In this document: positions 45,951 to 54,659 of the stretch, piece after piece | Layout: the number at the start of each line of letters is the position of its first letter | Position numbering within the stretch: position 1 is the stretch's first letter | Assembly (NCBI RefSeq): GCF_000745185.1 | Contig: NZ_JQNJ01000001.1 | Span: 3,392,501 to 3,456,500, forward strand | Length of the DNA stretch: 64,000 nucleotides | Source: Muricauda sp. MAR_2010_75 | Lineage (GTDB): Bacteria > Bacteroidota > Bacteroidia > Flavobacteriales > Flavobacteriaceae | Reading direction: 5' to 3' | The notes under the pieces: generated by a model | Told to the model about the DNA's origin: nothing | Seen by the model: the letters and a program-made list of their open reading frames with translations, nothing else | Database searches by the model: none | Translations under genes and position numbers: made by a program

Positions 45951-45966
45951 GGGCATAGGCTTTGCT
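45951..45966 (+). promoter_or_regulatory. Sigma-54 (-24/-12) promoter
   Basis: GGGCATAGGCTTTGCT matches the consensus TGGCAYRNNNNTTGCW at every defined position except the first. The invariant GG (45952-45953) and GC (45964-45965) are exactly 10 bases apart. Transcription would begin near 45977, about 69 bases before the Gre-like gene, and the adjacent upstream gene encodes a sigma-54 activator. Confidence 0.75.
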
Positions 45967-46045
45967 TTACTAAGGCAAACAGAATAGCCATGCTAATTTT
46001 TGTGCCATCCATAACCATAAGAAGTATAAGACCTAAATCCATGTC

Positions 46046-46462
46046 ATGAAGTTTGGAGATGTGATTATGGAGAAGACGGATTATTTGGCGCTCAAGAAGG
46101 TATTGAACTTTAACAAGTATTACCATGACAATCTCCAAAACGATGCTTTGGAGATACTTAAAGTGAGCCTGGACCATGCGAAGATCTGCGATACTTCAGA
46201 ATTACCGGGAGATATTGTGCGTCTGTACAGCAATGTAACGGTAGCCATGTCTGGTAAGCAGCAAATGTTTCAATTGGTACTTGAACCTGATGGAATAAAT
46301 GATGATGGAAAAGTCTCGGTACGAAGCATTCTGGGTGCGGCTTTGATCGGGCGGTCAGTAGGAGACCAAGTGCAGGTTCCGGGTAACATGGATCCAATTA
46401 TGATAGAACATGTGGAATGGCTTCCAAAAGAAAAAATGAGCTATTCCCTAAAGAATGAATAG
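46046..46462 (+). CDS. GreA/GreB-Rnk family protein
   Basis: A 138-residue protein with the C-terminal FKBP-like domain of Gre factors: VRLYSNVTVAMSG, QMFQLVLEPD, VSVRSILGAALIGRSVGDQVQVPG. The N-terminal part is short, so it is closer to Rnk-type RNA-polymerase-binding proteins than to full GreA with its long coiled coil. It likely binds in the RNA polymerase secondary channel. It is the first gene after the sigma-54 promoter, so it should be under control of the NtrC-type pair. An internal ATG at 46067 is a possible alternative start. Confidence 0.82.
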   Translation: MKFGDVIMEKTDYLALKKVLNFNKYYHDNLQNDALEILKVSLDHAKICDTSELPGDIVRLYSNVTVAMSGKQQMFQLVLEPDGINDDGKVSVRSILGAALIGRSVGDQVQVPGNMDPIMIEHVEWLPKEKMSYSLKNE

Positions 46463-46499
46463 AACAAAAATTTTGTATAACCCTTAAATAGTTTCAGAT

Positions 46500-46844
46500 A
46501 TGAATAAATACATTTTAGTAGTAGCGTTTATGATCGGTGCTTTTGGCCTTAATGCCCAAGAGGTGTCCGTAGGTGATGTTTTTGAAATAGGAAGACCAGA
46601 TGCCCCACAATACGAGCATATTGAGTTTCCACGAGCCAATTTCATCATCAAACGGGGAGGAATTGCCAACTATAAAAGGGTAGAGGGCAACAAAGTTGTC
46701 GTCACGGCTGTGAAGGAAAAGAAAGATGGCACCCTTACGGTAAAAATAAAGCGAGCTGATGGCAATCGCTTTTTTGGAAGCCACTGGCAGGTTGCTGCAG
46801 ACTTTAAGGAAGCCATGGCCTCCGGAGAGTTGATAAAAGCTTAA
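46500..46844 (+). CDS. Small secreted protein of unknown function
   Basis: A 114-residue protein with a signal peptide (KYILVVAFMIGAFGLNAQ) and a mature part of about 95 residues rich in lysine and beta-strand pattern (FIIKRGGIANYKRV, KVVVTAVKEKKDG, NRFFGSHWQVAADF). I do not recognise a catalytic motif. It begins 37 bases after the Gre-like gene, so it may be the second gene of the sigma-54-controlled unit. A strong hairpin follows at 46870-46929. Confidence 0.75.
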   Translation: MNKYILVVAFMIGAFGLNAQEVSVGDVFEIGRPDAPQYEHIEFPRANFIIKRGGIANYKRVEGNKVVVTAVKEKKDGTLTVKIKRADGNRFFGSHWQVAADFKEAMASGELIKA

Positions 46845-46869
46845 GTAGCGGTTAATTGATTGGTGTTTT

Positions 46870-46929
46870 GCCCAGCTTCAATGTTCCAAGATTTGCTCTA
46901 GAGGTAGTATTGGGGCTGGGCTTATTTTA
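46870..46929 (+). terminator. Long-stem terminator
   Basis: GCCCAGCTTCAAT (46870-46882) pairs with ATTGGGGCTGGGC (46909-46921) as 13 continuous pairs including two G-U, with a 26-base loop, followed by TTATTTT. It ends the small secreted-protein unit. Confidence 0.6.
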
Positions 46930-46959
46930 GAATTACAAATAAGTATATGTTATAGGAAG

Positions 46960-47601
46960 TTGGATAGAGTGTTGAAAACGATCATCATACCCAAAAGTGC
47001 CAGAAGAAAGCAACGATCTAGCTTGATTCTGGTTTTGGCAATTTCATTTGTGCTTATAATGGTTGCCAATGTGATGGACTATGGATACATTCTAAGAACC
47101 CAGAATACCGTTAATTCGGTATATGAAGATCGTGTGGTGGCCCAAGATTATATTTATCAGTTGAGTGGATTGTTCTACCAAAAAGAACTTTCTCTTGGGG
47201 AAAACGTGGGTTTCTTTGAAACCACGAATGATTCCATTACCAGCTTGATGTCACGCTTTGGCGAAACCAAATTGACCCGGAGTGAATCAGGATTCTTTAT
47301 CGACTTGAGAAAAAACTATGCAGAATTGATCTCATTGGAAGATAAACTGTTGCAACAAACGGAAGCTGCAGGGACTACCCGAAAACATATTCAGCTAGAA
47401 TTACATGAAATCAGAAAAAACCTGGACGATTTGGAAGGGGTCCAATTTACCGAAGGTGCCCAAATGACCCAACGTTCCAATCGGGCATTGGGGATGAACA
47501 CCTTACTTTCACATGTAGAATTGGTCTTTCTGGTGATTATCGGCTTTATTGTTATGAATATGGTTTTGTTGGGAACCCATCGGCTGGGGAAGGTAAACTA
47601 G
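46960..47601 (+). CDS. Membrane protein with four-helix sensor-like periplasmic domain
   Basis: A 213-residue protein with membrane helices at about 22-42 and 186-205 enclosing a helical periplasmic region (VNSVYEDRVVAQDYIYQLSGLFYQKELS) that resembles the four-helix ligand-binding domain of chemoreceptors and histidine kinases. No kinase, HAMP or methyl-accepting domain follows, so it is a bare sensor-like module. There is no ATG: TTG at 46960, or GTG at 46969, is used, with AGGAAG just upstream. It could partner a kinase in trans, but nothing shows this. Confidence 0.7.
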   Translation: MDRVLKTIIIPKSARRKQRSSLILVLAISFVLIMVANVMDYGYILRTQNTVNSVYEDRVVAQDYIYQLSGLFYQKELSLGENVGFFETTNDSITSLMSRFGETKLTRSESGFFIDLRKNYAELISLEDKLLQQTEAAGTTRKHIQLELHEIRKNLDDLEGVQFTEGAQMTQRSNRALGMNTLLSHVELVFLVIIGFIVMNMVLLGTHRLGKVN

Positions 47602-47603
47602 CC

Positions 47604-48974
47604 TTATTTCCCGATGCAGAAGTTGGAAAAAATGTTGCCCAAAAGATCATCGGTAGTAACGCTCCCCGTGATTTCTCCCAAATGAAACAAGGCTTGGCGA
47701 ATGTCAATAGCCATAAGATCACTGGCCAATCCCATTTCCATACCTTCTTTTACTTTTTGGATTTCCTCCAAAGCCTTTAGTAGGGCATCATAATGGCGAC
47801 TATTGGTAATAATGGTCTCATCCCCGCTCAACGCACCCGAATCCACTAAAGCAAGTAGTTTCTTTTCCAATTCAGGGATTCCCGTTTTATTCTTGGCCGA
47901 AAGAAAGAGAACCTCTGGAATTTCCTTTCGCAATTCCTCTATTTGGGATTGCTCCAACAAATCTACCTTATTGCAAATAGGGACCAATTGTTTATTGGGA
48001 TAGCGATTTTGAATCCGCTTCAATTCCGAACGGTCAAAATCCATACGATCAAAAAGGAAAATAATCAAACGGGCCTTTTCAATTTTGTCAAATGTGCGCT
48101 CAATTCCTATTTTTTCCACGACATCTACCGTTTCACGGATGCCAGCAGTATCAATAAACCTAAAATTGATGCCATTGAGACTGATTTGGTCTTCAACAGT
48201 GTCTCTAGTGGTTCCAGCAATGTCACTTACAATGGCCCTTTCCTCATTCAACAAAACATTGAGTAGCGTGGATTTACCCACATTGGGCTGTCCTACAATG
48301 GCCACGGGAATACCATGTTTTATGACATTCCCCAATGCAAAAGAATCAATCAGTTTTTTGAGCACTTCACTAATGCGATTCAACAACTCGTTGAATTGGG
48401 TCCGGTCTGCAAATTCAACATCTTCCTGTGAAAAATCCAGCTCCAACTCAATAAGGGAAGCAAAGTTCAGAAGTTCCTCCCGTAACTTTTGGATTTCATT
48501 GCTAAAACCACCCCGCATTTGCTGCATGGCGATATCGTGCGCCGCTTCACTGTCGCTTGCGATTAAATCGGCCACAGCCTCCGCCTGACTCAAATCCATT
48601 TTACCATTTAAAAAAGCACGAAGGGTAAACTCACCTGCCGATGCAGCTCGGCAGCCCTTTCGCAAAACCAATTGGATGATTTGTTGTTGGATATAGGGGG
48701 AGCCATGACAGGATATTTCCACCACATTTTCTCCGGTATAGGAATACGGCCCTTTAAAAATTGAAACGAGGACTTCATCCAAAATTTTCCCATCGTCCAC
48801 TACGTGACCCAAATGAATGGTGTGACTCTTCTGCTTGGATAGTTCTTTTCCTTTTACCGATTTAAAAATGGAGTCAGCAATGGAAACGGCATCCGGCCCA
48901 GAAATGCGAATCACTGCAATGGCCCCTGTTCCAGAAGGGGTGGCCAAGGCTACAATGTTATCCGTGTATGACAT
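47604..48974 (-). CDS. mnmE: tRNA uridine-5-carboxymethylaminomethyl(34) synthesis GTPase MnmE
   Basis: A 456-residue GTPase that, with MnmG, modifies wobble uridine 34 of several tRNAs. It has an N-terminal folate-binding domain (IVALATPSGTGAIAVIRISG), and a G domain inserted in a helical domain: G1 GQPNVGKST, G2/G3 IAGTTRD and DTAGI, G4 CNKVDL. The C-terminal catalytic CIGK is present as the last four residues. The gene is convergent with the sensor-like gene, with 2 bases between stops. A TACTTTTG box at 48980-48987 lies five bases before its ATG. Confidence 0.96.
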   Translation of the reverse strand: MSYTDNIVALATPSGTGAIAVIRISGPDAVSIADSIFKSVKGKELSKQKSHTIHLGHVVDDGKILDEVLVSIFKGPYSYTGENVVEISCHGSPYIQQQIIQLVLRKGCRAASAGEFTLRAFLNGKMDLSQAEAVADLIASDSEAAHDIAMQQMRGGFSNEIQKLREELLNFASLIELELDFSQEDVEFADRTQFNELLNRISEVLKKLIDSFALGNVIKHGIPVAIVGQPNVGKSTLLNVLLNEERAIVSDIAGTTRDTVEDQISLNGINFRFIDTAGIRETVDVVEKIGIERTFDKIEKARLIIFLFDRMDFDRSELKRIQNRYPNKQLVPICNKVDLLEQSQIEELRKEIPEVLFLSAKNKTGIPELEKKLLALVDSGALSGDETIITNSRHYDALLKALEEIQKVKEGMEMGLASDLMAIDIRQALFHLGEITGSVTTDDLLGNIFSNFCIGK

Positions 48975-48979
48975 AGGGG

Positions 48980-48987
48980 CAAAAGTA
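48980..48987 (-). promoter_or_regulatory. Putative -7 element of mnmE
   Basis: On the minus strand this reads TACTTTTG, a full match to TAnnTTTG. It ends only 5 bases before the mnmE ATG, so the transcript would be leaderless or nearly so. Confidence 0.4.
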
Positions 48988-49061
48988 CAAATTAGCGGAG
49001 AGCTGTAACATTTTCACATAATTATATACTAATAGGGTACATCATCAAAATCAATCGAAAA

Positions 49062-49421
49062 ATGGAAGTTGTTAATCAAAATGTTATGCGAAAGGACAAC
49101 ACCTTGTTGTCCATCACCCACTTAACTCAATTATTATCTTATGTAATTGGGTTTGGAAGTCTAATTGTTCCTTTGATAATCTGGTTGTCGTCAAGAGATA
49201 AGGTTGAGGGAATGAATGAGCATGGAAAGGCCATCATTAACCTACAATTGAGCCTCATATTGTATATTATAATTAGTATTCCAGCCATCTTGCTTTTGGG
49301 CTTGGGGATTTTGGGCTTGATCGCAACAGGAATCTTAGGTTTTGTGTTGCCCATAGTCAATGCGGTAAAAGCGTCTAATGGAGAATCACCTTCTTATTTT
49401 CTAACAATTCAATTTGTATAG
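49062..49421 (+). CDS. DUF4870 membrane protein
   Basis: A 119-residue protein with three hydrophobic helices. The hallmark of DUF4870 is present: an N-terminal LLSITHLTQLLSYVIG helix, then a polar DKVEGMNEHGKAIINLQLS segment, then two closely spaced helices. The function of this family is unknown. It stands alone between divergent mnmE and the convergent acetyltransferase gene. An internal ATG at 49083 is a possible start. Confidence 0.85.
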   Translation: MEVVNQNVMRKDNTLLSITHLTQLLSYVIGFGSLIVPLIIWLSSRDKVEGMNEHGKAIINLQLSLILYIIISIPAILLLGLGILGLIATGILGFVLPIVNAVKASNGESPSYFLTIQFV

Positions 49422-49474
49422 GATTTTCACTTGGGGTTTTGCTATCAAAATAGGAACTGGTGTATTTACGGGTT

Positions 49475-50422
49475 TCAGTACTTGAACCGTTCGGGTTTCA
49501 GCCATAGTCCCTCATAGGCACTTTCTAAATCTTGTATTTTTTTACCACGAAGCGTTATTAAATGGTGCTTCTTATGTAGTAACCAGCTTATGGTATAGGC
49601 CAAAATCTTTTTAAATAAACTTTTCTTTTGGTAAAATACATGAGTGTTATAATAGTAAACGGCGTTGCAAAATTTGATTTTATAGTCCAAGTTGCCCCAC
49701 CCGGTATCCAATAGCCCGTATCCGTTTTCATAACACCATTCTAGCTGCCATACAAACATAAGTTTCCCTAAACTGTATCTGAAATACGCTTGGTCAAATG
49801 AGGTGATGGTGGCGTTAAAAATGTTTTTGTAGTGATAACTGAGCGATATGGCAATGGGATCATTGTTATTATATACTACAAACAGGGATGCTCTTTTTGC
49901 ACATATATTTTCATACGTTGTTTCGGCATAAAAATCCCATCTACTTAAGGCTGTGTGCTTGTGTGTTCTACCTTCAAACCGACTTTCCACATACTTTTTT
50001 AGGGTGTTCAAAAGTTCTGTGCACAAGGCTCGATCAATATTGCCAAAGTATGTTACTATGCGAATGTTATGGTCACGTTCCAGTCTTTGCCGATCTTGCC
50101 GGAGATTTTTAAAAGTCTTTTTAGCGAATCTATCGCTTAAATACGCACTAGCGGAATCGTGATTGGTCAGGTCCATGGCAAACCCCATTCGGTATGATTT
50201 TGAAAAAAAGCCATAGGTAGGGTCTATACTATCTCCATCGTCAAGAACATGTGGAGGGACACAGTTTACAATATGTACTTTGTTTTTTGTTTTTTTTGAT
50301 GGATCAGCCTCAGTAAAAAAGGATTTGGGAACACCGTCAATCTTGCTGTAAAAAGCTGGGATTTGATTTTTTTCAAAAAAGTCAAAAAAGAAGTTATGTG
50401 ATTCTACAAAGGGTATTTTCAT
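49475..50422 (-). CDS. GNAT-fold acyltransferase (CelD/FemAB-like)
   Basis: A 315-residue protein. The central and C-terminal parts (FKNLRQDRQRLER, LFVVYNNNDPIAISLSYHY, YFRYSLGKLMFVWQLEWCYENG, LDTGWGNLDYK) match the acetyltransferase-6 group that includes CelD/BcsL-like and FemAB-like enzymes used in polysaccharide or wall modification. It lacks a signal peptide. The acceptor is unknown. It is not part of an obvious operon; the lipoprotein gene upstream on the same strand is followed by a terminator. Confidence 0.7.
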   Translation of the reverse strand: MKIPFVESHNFFFDFFEKNQIPAFYSKIDGVPKSFFTEADPSKKTKNKVHIVNCVPPHVLDDGDSIDPTYGFFSKSYRMGFAMDLTNHDSASAYLSDRFAKKTFKNLRQDRQRLERDHNIRIVTYFGNIDRALCTELLNTLKKYVESRFEGRTHKHTALSRWDFYAETTYENICAKRASLFVVYNNNDPIAISLSYHYKNIFNATITSFDQAYFRYSLGKLMFVWQLEWCYENGYGLLDTGWGNLDYKIKFCNAVYYYNTHVFYQKKSLFKKILAYTISWLLHKKHHLITLRGKKIQDLESAYEGLWLKPERFKY

Positions 50423-50466
50423 GTAGAAGCGTATTGTTTGGATTTAGGTAAATGTACTATAATATA

Positions 50467-50493
50467 AAAGGGGCAAAGTTTAGTTGCCCCTTT
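50467..50493 (-). terminator. Terminator of the thioester-like lipoprotein gene
   Basis: AAAGGGGCAA (50467-50476) and TTGCCCCTTT (50484-50493) form a perfect 10-bp stem with a 7-base loop. It lies 35 bases after the stop of the minus-strand lipoprotein gene. Confidence 0.8.
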
Positions 50494-50527
50494 ATTTTTA
50501 TGATACAGAGTTACTCTTGTTGGATTA

Positions 50528-51601
50528 TCATTCGGAATACTCAAAATAAGTAGCCCAATTATTGCCGGGGAAGTCACATCCATCTGTCCAAGCGGTCTCT
50601 TCACAAGGGCTGCACTCCAATGGTAATGGAATAACAAGCGGTTGAGCATCTTCTGCTATCAGTACAACACCGGCTACATCCCCGCACTCTGGTGTAAATC
50701 CTTCTCCATTTTCTTGAGCCAAGGCAACCAACTCATCAACATGCTCTGGAGTGAAATCACCCAAACTGCATTCCTCACATGATTCGTCTTCTATGTCGTC
50801 CAACAACTTCCAAATGGCAAATTGAACATCACCATAGGTATACGCTTCTCCTGTGCCAGGACTGGTTTCACCTACTAGATTTTGATTCAGCAACCAATTG
50901 ACCAAATCAAAGTTTTCTGGATATTCGAATGCATCAGGAAGTTCTTCTCCAATGGCATATACATCTGCCGAATAGCACTCATCAAGGTTGATTGGTGAAT
51001 CATTATCGATGCACCAAGAGCCGTACGTTCCGGCCAAAGGTCCTTCACTGATATTAATGTTCAGATAGGCACCAGGGCCTTGGTCAATAGTACAAAAATC
51101 AACGGTTTCAGGTAAGCTGGCGGTAATGGTCTCCGGTGAGCTGGAAACACATTCCACCACAGCATGGGCTGCAATAAAGGGTCCTTTTTCAATAGCTACC
51201 TCATAGGTAACGGTCTTTTCACACTCAAACTCGTCCGAGTATTCGAAGTTACCGTTCTTTGGATTGCCCGACTTGGTCATTGGAAAATCCTCTGGAGAAT
51301 TAACAACAGAAAGGTGCGTTTCGGTAATGCACCATGCATTGTTTGTAATCTCATAGGTAATAACATAATTTCCTTCTGACTCGAAAACGGTTACTTTACC
51401 AACTTCTATATTCTGTCCCGCATAAAGAATGGCCTCAGAGGTTAGGCATTCTTCAGAAAAATCAAATTCTACCGCATTGTTTTTTTGGGCTTTACCCTTG
51501 GCTTCAATACCGGTTACATCCTCGCCCCCAGCAGGTTCAACCTCACATGAGGAAAGAATTAATGCGAAAACCGCAAAAAAGGCTAGTGTTAATTTTTTCA
51601 T
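50528..51601 (-). CDS. Surface lipoprotein with thioester-domain-like motifs
   Basis: A 357-residue lipoprotein. The signal peptide ends at LILSSC (Cys about 19). The first half (LYAGQNIEVGKVTV, CITETHLSVV, IAAHAVVEC) is a beta-sandwich-like segment seen in various surface proteins. The second half carries two motifs that in Gram-positive thioester adhesins form an internal Cys-Gln bond: GSWCIDND with Cys197, and VQFAIW with Gln260 and Trp264, joined by NFDLVNWLLNQ. The second motif fits the published pattern phi-Q-x-x-phi-W. The gene may encode an adhesin that attaches covalently to a target. The lipoprotein call is firm; the thioester call is inference. ATG at 51601 is chosen because it starts the signal peptide. 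Confidence 0.72.
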   Translation of the reverse strand: MKKLTLAFFAVFALILSSCEVEPAGGEDVTGIEAKGKAQKNNAVEFDFSEECLTSEAILYAGQNIEVGKVTVFESEGNYVITYEITNNAWCITETHLSVVNSPEDFPMTKSGNPKNGNFEYSDEFECEKTVTYEVAIEKGPFIAAHAVVECVSSSPETITASLPETVDFCTIDQGPGAYLNINISEGPLAGTYGSWCIDNDSPINLDECYSADVYAIGEELPDAFEYPENFDLVNWLLNQNLVGETSPGTGEAYTYGDVQFAIWKLLDDIEDESCEECSLGDFTPEHVDELVALAQENGEGFTPECGDVAGVVLIAEDAQPLVIPLPLECSPCEETAWTDGCDFPGNNWATYFEYSE

Positions 51602-51755
51602 GTTCAAAAGTTTAAGGTTAAAACACATAATTTGTTAAAAATAATTTAAAACAAGTGTTTTAGACCAATGACAACGATGAACATGAAATTTTTTCGATAA
51701 AAAGGCTCTTATTGATTTTTACGTAGTCTTTCCCTTTCTCAATAAGGAAAAATTG

Positions 51756-52874
51756 TTAGTTGTTCAGCATTACTGGCATTACTAGCATGGTAACATGCTC
51801 ACCCTCATCCAGTCCGTCAATAGGGGTTAGAATCCCCGCCCTGTTGGGTAAGCTCATTTCCAACGAAACATCATCGGAAGATAGATTATTGAGCATTTCC
51901 AATAAGAATCGGGAATTGAACCCAATCTGCATATCGTCACCTTGATAGGAGCAGGAAAGACGTTCTTCGGCCTTGTTACTGTAATCCACATCTTCAGCAG
52001 ATATGTTCAACTCGGCTCCGGCAATTTTCAATCGGATTTGGTGTGTGGTCTTGTTGGAGAAAATGGATACCCTTCGGACTGAGCTTAGGAACTGATTCCT
52101 GGAGATGGTCAGTTTGTTGGGGTTTTCCTTTGGAATTACCGCTTCATAATTGGGGTATTTTCCGTCAATCAAGCGACAGATTAATTCTGAATTATCAAAA
52201 ATGAACTTAGCATTGCTATCGTTATACTCAATAGTCACTTCGGATTCTGAGCCTGCCAAAATACCCTTTAAAAGGGTCAATGGCTTTTTGGGCATGATGA
52301 ATTCCGCCACTTGCGAGGCGGTGACATCTTGCCGTTGGTATTTTACCAATTTGTGTGCATCTGTGGCCACAAAAGTCAAATTCTCTTGAGAAAATTGAAA
52401 GAACACCCCGCTCATCACTGGGCGAAGGTCATCGTTTCCGGCCGCAAATATGGTTTTGTAGATGGCCGTGGCCAAAATATCGCCCAAGAGGGTAGTGGAA
52501 CTCGGGTCGGAAACTTCCACTGCTTTTGGGAACTCAGCACCGTCCGCATACGCCAAGGCATATTTACCGTGGTTGGAACTGATTTCCACCGTATTGTTAT
52601 CCTCAACTACAAAGGTGAGGGGTTGTTCCGGAAATGTCTTTAAGGTGTCCAACAACAAACGCGCTGGAACAGCAATCGTGCCTTCCGCGTCGGAATCCAC
52701 TTCAAGTACAGAACTCATAGTGGTTTCAAGGTCGGATGCAGAGACCGTAAGTTGGTTCTGTTTTAAATCGAACAGAAAATTATCTAGGATTGGGAGCGTG
52801 TTGCTATTGTTAATAACTCCTCCCAAAACCTGTAATTGTTTCAATAAATATGTACTGGATACAATAAACTTCAT
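51756..52874 (-). CDS. dnaN: DNA polymerase III subunit beta (sliding clamp)
   Basis: A 372-residue clamp protein that forms a ring around DNA and tethers the replicative polymerase. The sequence starts MKFIVSSTYLLKQLQVLGGV and ends with the conserved LVMPVMLNN-type tail (MPM/MPV-L). Three clamp folds are recognisable: PILDNFLFDL, RPVMSGVFFQF and NSRFLLEMLNN. A TTG in frame at 52877 is ignored. It is a single gene with its own promoter and is not next to dnaA here. Confidence 0.95.
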   Translation of the reverse strand: MKFIVSSTYLLKQLQVLGGVINNSNTLPILDNFLFDLKQNQLTVSASDLETTMSSVLEVDSDAEGTIAVPARLLLDTLKTFPEQPLTFVVEDNNTVEISSNHGKYALAYADGAEFPKAVEVSDPSSTTLLGDILATAIYKTIFAAGNDDLRPVMSGVFFQFSQENLTFVATDAHKLVKYQRQDVTASQVAEFIMPKKPLTLLKGILAGSESEVTIEYNDSNAKFIFDNSELICRLIDGKYPNYEAVIPKENPNKLTISRNQFLSSVRRVSIFSNKTTHQIRLKIAGAELNISAEDVDYSNKAEERLSCSYQGDDMQIGFNSRFLLEMLNNLSSDDVSLEMSLPNRAGILTPIDGLDEGEHVTMLVMPVMLNN

Positions 52875-52947
52875 CAAAGAAATCCTTTAGTATTGCGGCC
52901 CAATCGACTTGTGGTCATTAAAAACTGGGCTTATAAATCGATAAAAG

Positions 52948-52975
52948 CAAATATATCTTAAAAGGTCGAAGCAAA
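52948..52975 (-). promoter_or_regulatory. Promoter of dnaN
   Basis: On the minus strand TTTG (52975-52972), 16 bases, then TATATTTG (52955-52948), a full -7 match. The leader to the ATG is about 68 bases. Confidence 0.5.
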
Positions 52976-52994
52976 GAAACAAATTTATCAACAC

Positions 52995-54659
52995 TTAGAC
53001 CGCCAATTTACGCTTTCGGTAATAGCTGAAGAAAACACCAAAAAGTAAGGTTAAGAGTACTGGAACACCAATGTTTATAAACTGCCACTTGGTTTTGTCG
53101 GCGGCAATTTTTTTCACATCCAACAATGGAATGGAAACTTTTTTGCTCCGAATGTTTATAAGTCCATCGTTGTCCAAAAGATAATTGGTGCAGTTGACCA
53201 AAAATTCCTTGTTGCCATAGAAACTGTTGGTCCATTTATCGTACCCCAGTTCCAAAGGTCTGCCATTTCGCAATTGATTTTTTATGACATCCCCATCCGA
53301 AATAACAATCATTTTGTTGGCCGGACCTTCCTCTTGTACATGCTGTAATTTGAGCGGCTTCACCCGATTTTTGTACATGGAAACAAAGTCACCCTCAATC
53401 AATACGGCCAATGGCATATTTCCAGGGGTGTATGCTTCTTGGTTTGGAGGATTGTTCAAAATATCCAAACTTACCTGTCTGGGTGTACCATCAATTTTGG
53501 ACAGCGGTGAACTTTGCAATAGAATGGTTTTTTCGTAATCGTTTTCCAAAACGTCAATTGGACTTGTAAATTGATAACGAACCGCTTCAATATTGGTGTT
53601 GATGGGATGGTTGTTTTTGGAAAACACCATGGGGTTGTAGTACCACGGTACAGGGTCATATTGAGAATCATTGCCCTCTCCTGTAGCCAAAACAATCTGG
53701 GTAAAATACATATCGTTCACCAAAACCGGATTGATCCGCACCCCATACTTAAAAAAGAAATCCTTAAGGTTGAGTTCGCGAGGCAGAGCAAAGGCACTTC
53801 CCCCGCCGGCTAGAATGCTGTCCATTTCCATGGCCACCTGATCTACCAACCAAATAGATTTTCCACCGTTCACCACGTATTGGTCCATTACATATTTTTC
53901 TTGGTCAGAAAACGGCTCGGTGGGTTTGGCAATCAAGGCCATATCAAAGCCTTCCAGTTGGTCCAATACTTTTTGTGGGTTGGATGCCACGGAATCCAAC
54001 GTAATGGCTGCTATGTTGTAATACTCCCGAATAGTGGTCAAATAATCCGCCAAGTACATATCTGGGAGTTCCCCATTTCCTTTGATGACAGCTATGCTTT
54101 TCTTTTCGGTGATGTTCAATTTGGTAAACGCGTCGGCAAAAGCGTATTCCAATTGTTGAACGGAATTGTTGATGCGTTCCTCCGCAGATGACCCAATTTT
54201 ATTTTTGAGCAATGCCACTTTTACGGTCTGATTGCCATAATTTACCATGGCCCACGGAAAGACCATTTCTTGGGAAACCTTGCCATTTTCTTGAACCGTT
54301 ACGCTGGCAGGTTGAAGTCCTAAACCTTGCAGTTCGGCGATGGTCTGTTGGGCTCGACTCTCATCTTCCAAAGGGTCTACCAAGTTGTAGGTGATGTTTT
54401 TGTTTTTTGAGGCAAAGGATTCCAACAATTGAATGGTCTCTGACTTCAATTTTGAAAATTCCGGTGGAATAGCACCATCCAAAAGTACATCAATCACCAC
54501 AGGAGCATCAAACTTTTTAGCCACTTCGATGGCGGGTTCTGACAAAGTATACCGCTTGTCTTCGGTAAGGTCGAAACGGGTGTAGGTAAAACTTGCCAGG
54601 ATGTTCAACACCACAACAGCAACAAGCGCCACCACTGCTGAAATAAGAAACTTTTTCAT
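52995..54659 (-). CDS. gldG: Gliding motility ABC-transporter auxiliary protein GldG
   Basis: A 554-residue protein with one N-terminal and one C-terminal membrane helix and a large external domain of the ABC-type uncharacterised/GldG family (RFDLTEDKRYTLSEPAIEVAKKFDAP, LNILASFTYTRFD). It forms a complex with GldF and the ATPase GldA in Flavobacteriia that glide or carry the same exporter. The start codon overlaps gldF by 4 bases (ATGA). gldA is not in the window. Confidence 0.94.
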   Translation of the reverse strand: MKKFLISAVVALVAVVVLNILASFTYTRFDLTEDKRYTLSEPAIEVAKKFDAPVVIDVLLDGAIPPEFSKLKSETIQLLESFASKNKNITYNLVDPLEDESRAQQTIAELQGLGLQPASVTVQENGKVSQEMVFPWAMVNYGNQTVKVALLKNKIGSSAEERINNSVQQLEYAFADAFTKLNITEKKSIAVIKGNGELPDMYLADYLTTIREYYNIAAITLDSVASNPQKVLDQLEGFDMALIAKPTEPFSDQEKYVMDQYVVNGGKSIWLVDQVAMEMDSILAGGGSAFALPRELNLKDFFFKYGVRINPVLVNDMYFTQIVLATGEGNDSQYDPVPWYYNPMVFSKNNHPINTNIEAVRYQFTSPIDVLENDYEKTILLQSSPLSKIDGTPRQVSLDILNNPPNQEAYTPGNMPLAVLIEGDFVSMYKNRVKPLKLQHVQEEGPANKMIVISDGDVIKNQLRNGRPLELGYDKWTNSFYGNKEFLVNCTNYLLDNDGLINIRSKKVSIPLLDVKKIAADKTKWQFINIGVPVLLTLLFGVFFSYYRKRKLAV

